DNA from: Chitinophaga pinensis
Lineage (GTDB): Bacteria > Bacteroidota > Bacteroidia > UKL13-3
Direction of reading: 5' to 3'
Assembly (NCBI GenBank): GCA_945876985.1
Contig: CAMCQX010000099.1
Coordinates: 1 to 6,438 of the forward strand
Length of the DNA stretch: 6,438 nt
The stretch's first letter is position 1, and the number at the start of each line of letters is the position of its first letter. Position numbers and translations under genes: made by a program. Positions 6,122-6,438 of this stretch are shown here, piece by piece. Below the pieces are notes generated by a model that worked only from the letters and a program-made list of their open reading frames with translations, searched no databases and had not been told where the DNA came from.

Positions 6122-6438
6122 ATGCCACAATCAAAAATCCCTTTTACCGATTTATTAAATCAATTGAATGCAGAGCAACGCATTGCAGTAGAACAAATTG
6201 ATGGTCCTATGCTTGTAATAGCCGGGCCAGGAACAGTAAAAACTCAAATATTAGCAAGTAGAATTGCCAATATTTTAACAAAAACCGACACCACAGCCGA
6301 AAGTATTTTATGCCTAACTTATACCGATGCAGGAACCATTGCCATGCGCAAGCGCCTTATTGAAATCATTGGTACTGATGCGTATAGAATTGATATTTTT
6401 ACTTTTCATGCTTTTAGCAATGCCGTTATTCAAGAAAA
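6122..6438 (+). CDS. UvrD/Rep-family (SF1A) ATP-dependent DNA helicase, N-terminal part
   Basis: The frame runs 105 complete codons from ATG 6122 to the right edge. SF1 motifs appear in order: the Q-motif region LNAEQRIAV (15-23, Gln19), Walker A region AGPGTVKTQ (34-42), motif Ia ILCLTYTDAGTIAMRKRL (62-79) and motif Ib TFHAF (94-98). The LCLTYTDAG wording resembles a long Bacteroidota helicase that I recall as sometimes carrying a C-terminal PD-(D/E)XK nuclease domain; that part is outside the window. The usual Walker A here is AGPGTGKT. This gene has Val39 (GTA, 6236-6238) where Gly (for example GGA) precedes Lys40. That Gly is normally near-invariant for phosphate binding, so the enzyme may be impaired, or the base at 6237 may be an error. 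The start fits the usual distance (about 15-20 residues) between the N-terminus and the Gln motif. Confidence 0.88.
   Translation, partial: MPQSKIPFTDLLNQLNAEQRIAVEQIDGPMLVIAGPGTVKTQILASRIANILTKTDTTAESILCLTYTDAGTIAMRKRLIEIIGTDAYRIDIFTFHAFSNAVIQE

Noticed and set aside
5901..6134. Minus-strand reading frames over the repeat array (5901-6134 and 5909-6103) encoding repeated HRLHRKN-like or TDFTDYTEK-like peptides
   Set aside because: They are translations of the tandem repeat. Two overlapping frames are both open because step lengths are mostly multiples of three; there is no signal of a protein family, and the second frame is entirely contained in the repeats.

Overview
This window looks like chromosomal DNA of a member of the Bacteroidota. 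The evidence is the strong A+T bias, matches to the TAnnTTTG (-7) promoter element, signal peptides ending in N-A-Q, a Bacteroidota-type outer-membrane receptor of the regulatory-domain plus plug plus barrel kind, and a helicase N-terminus whose wording I associate with that phylum. The species cannot be named from the sequence. Nothing indicates a phage, plasmid or insertion sequence.

Layout. (1) Positions 1-407, minus strand: the membrane-spanning N-terminus of a probable metallophosphoesterase, cut by the window edge. (2) Positions 408-514: a short divergent spacer with a perfect 7-bp dyad. (3) Positions 515-1249: a complete monofunctional peptidoglycan glycosyltransferase (mtgA) that starts on TTG. 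(4) Positions 1319-4150: a 943-residue TonB-dependent-receptor-like outer-membrane protein with a Gly/Met-rich insert. (5) Positions 4262-5742: a tight three-gene run of small exported proteins (A, B and C here), homologous to each other and of unknown function. (6) Positions 5743-6121: a spacer almost entirely filled by a tandem repeat array with nested 9-bp periodicity. (7) Positions 6122-6438: the N-terminus of a UvrD/Rep-type (SF1) helicase whose Walker A motif carries Val in place of the invariant Gly before the catalytic Lys.

How the genes relate. Most of the window concerns the cell envelope: glycan polymerisation outside the inner membrane (mtgA), an outer-membrane transporter or receptor, and three exported proteins with a beta-rich head and a hydrophobic tail. 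Only A-B-C form a convincing operon (11-nt overlap, then a 1-nt gap). The others have their own spacers and, in three cases, their own promoter-like boxes. No functional link between the envelope genes and the helicase is visible.

The points most worth a second look are the A-B-C paralogue operon, the nested repeat array with its near-invariant 41-bp core, and the Walker A substitution.
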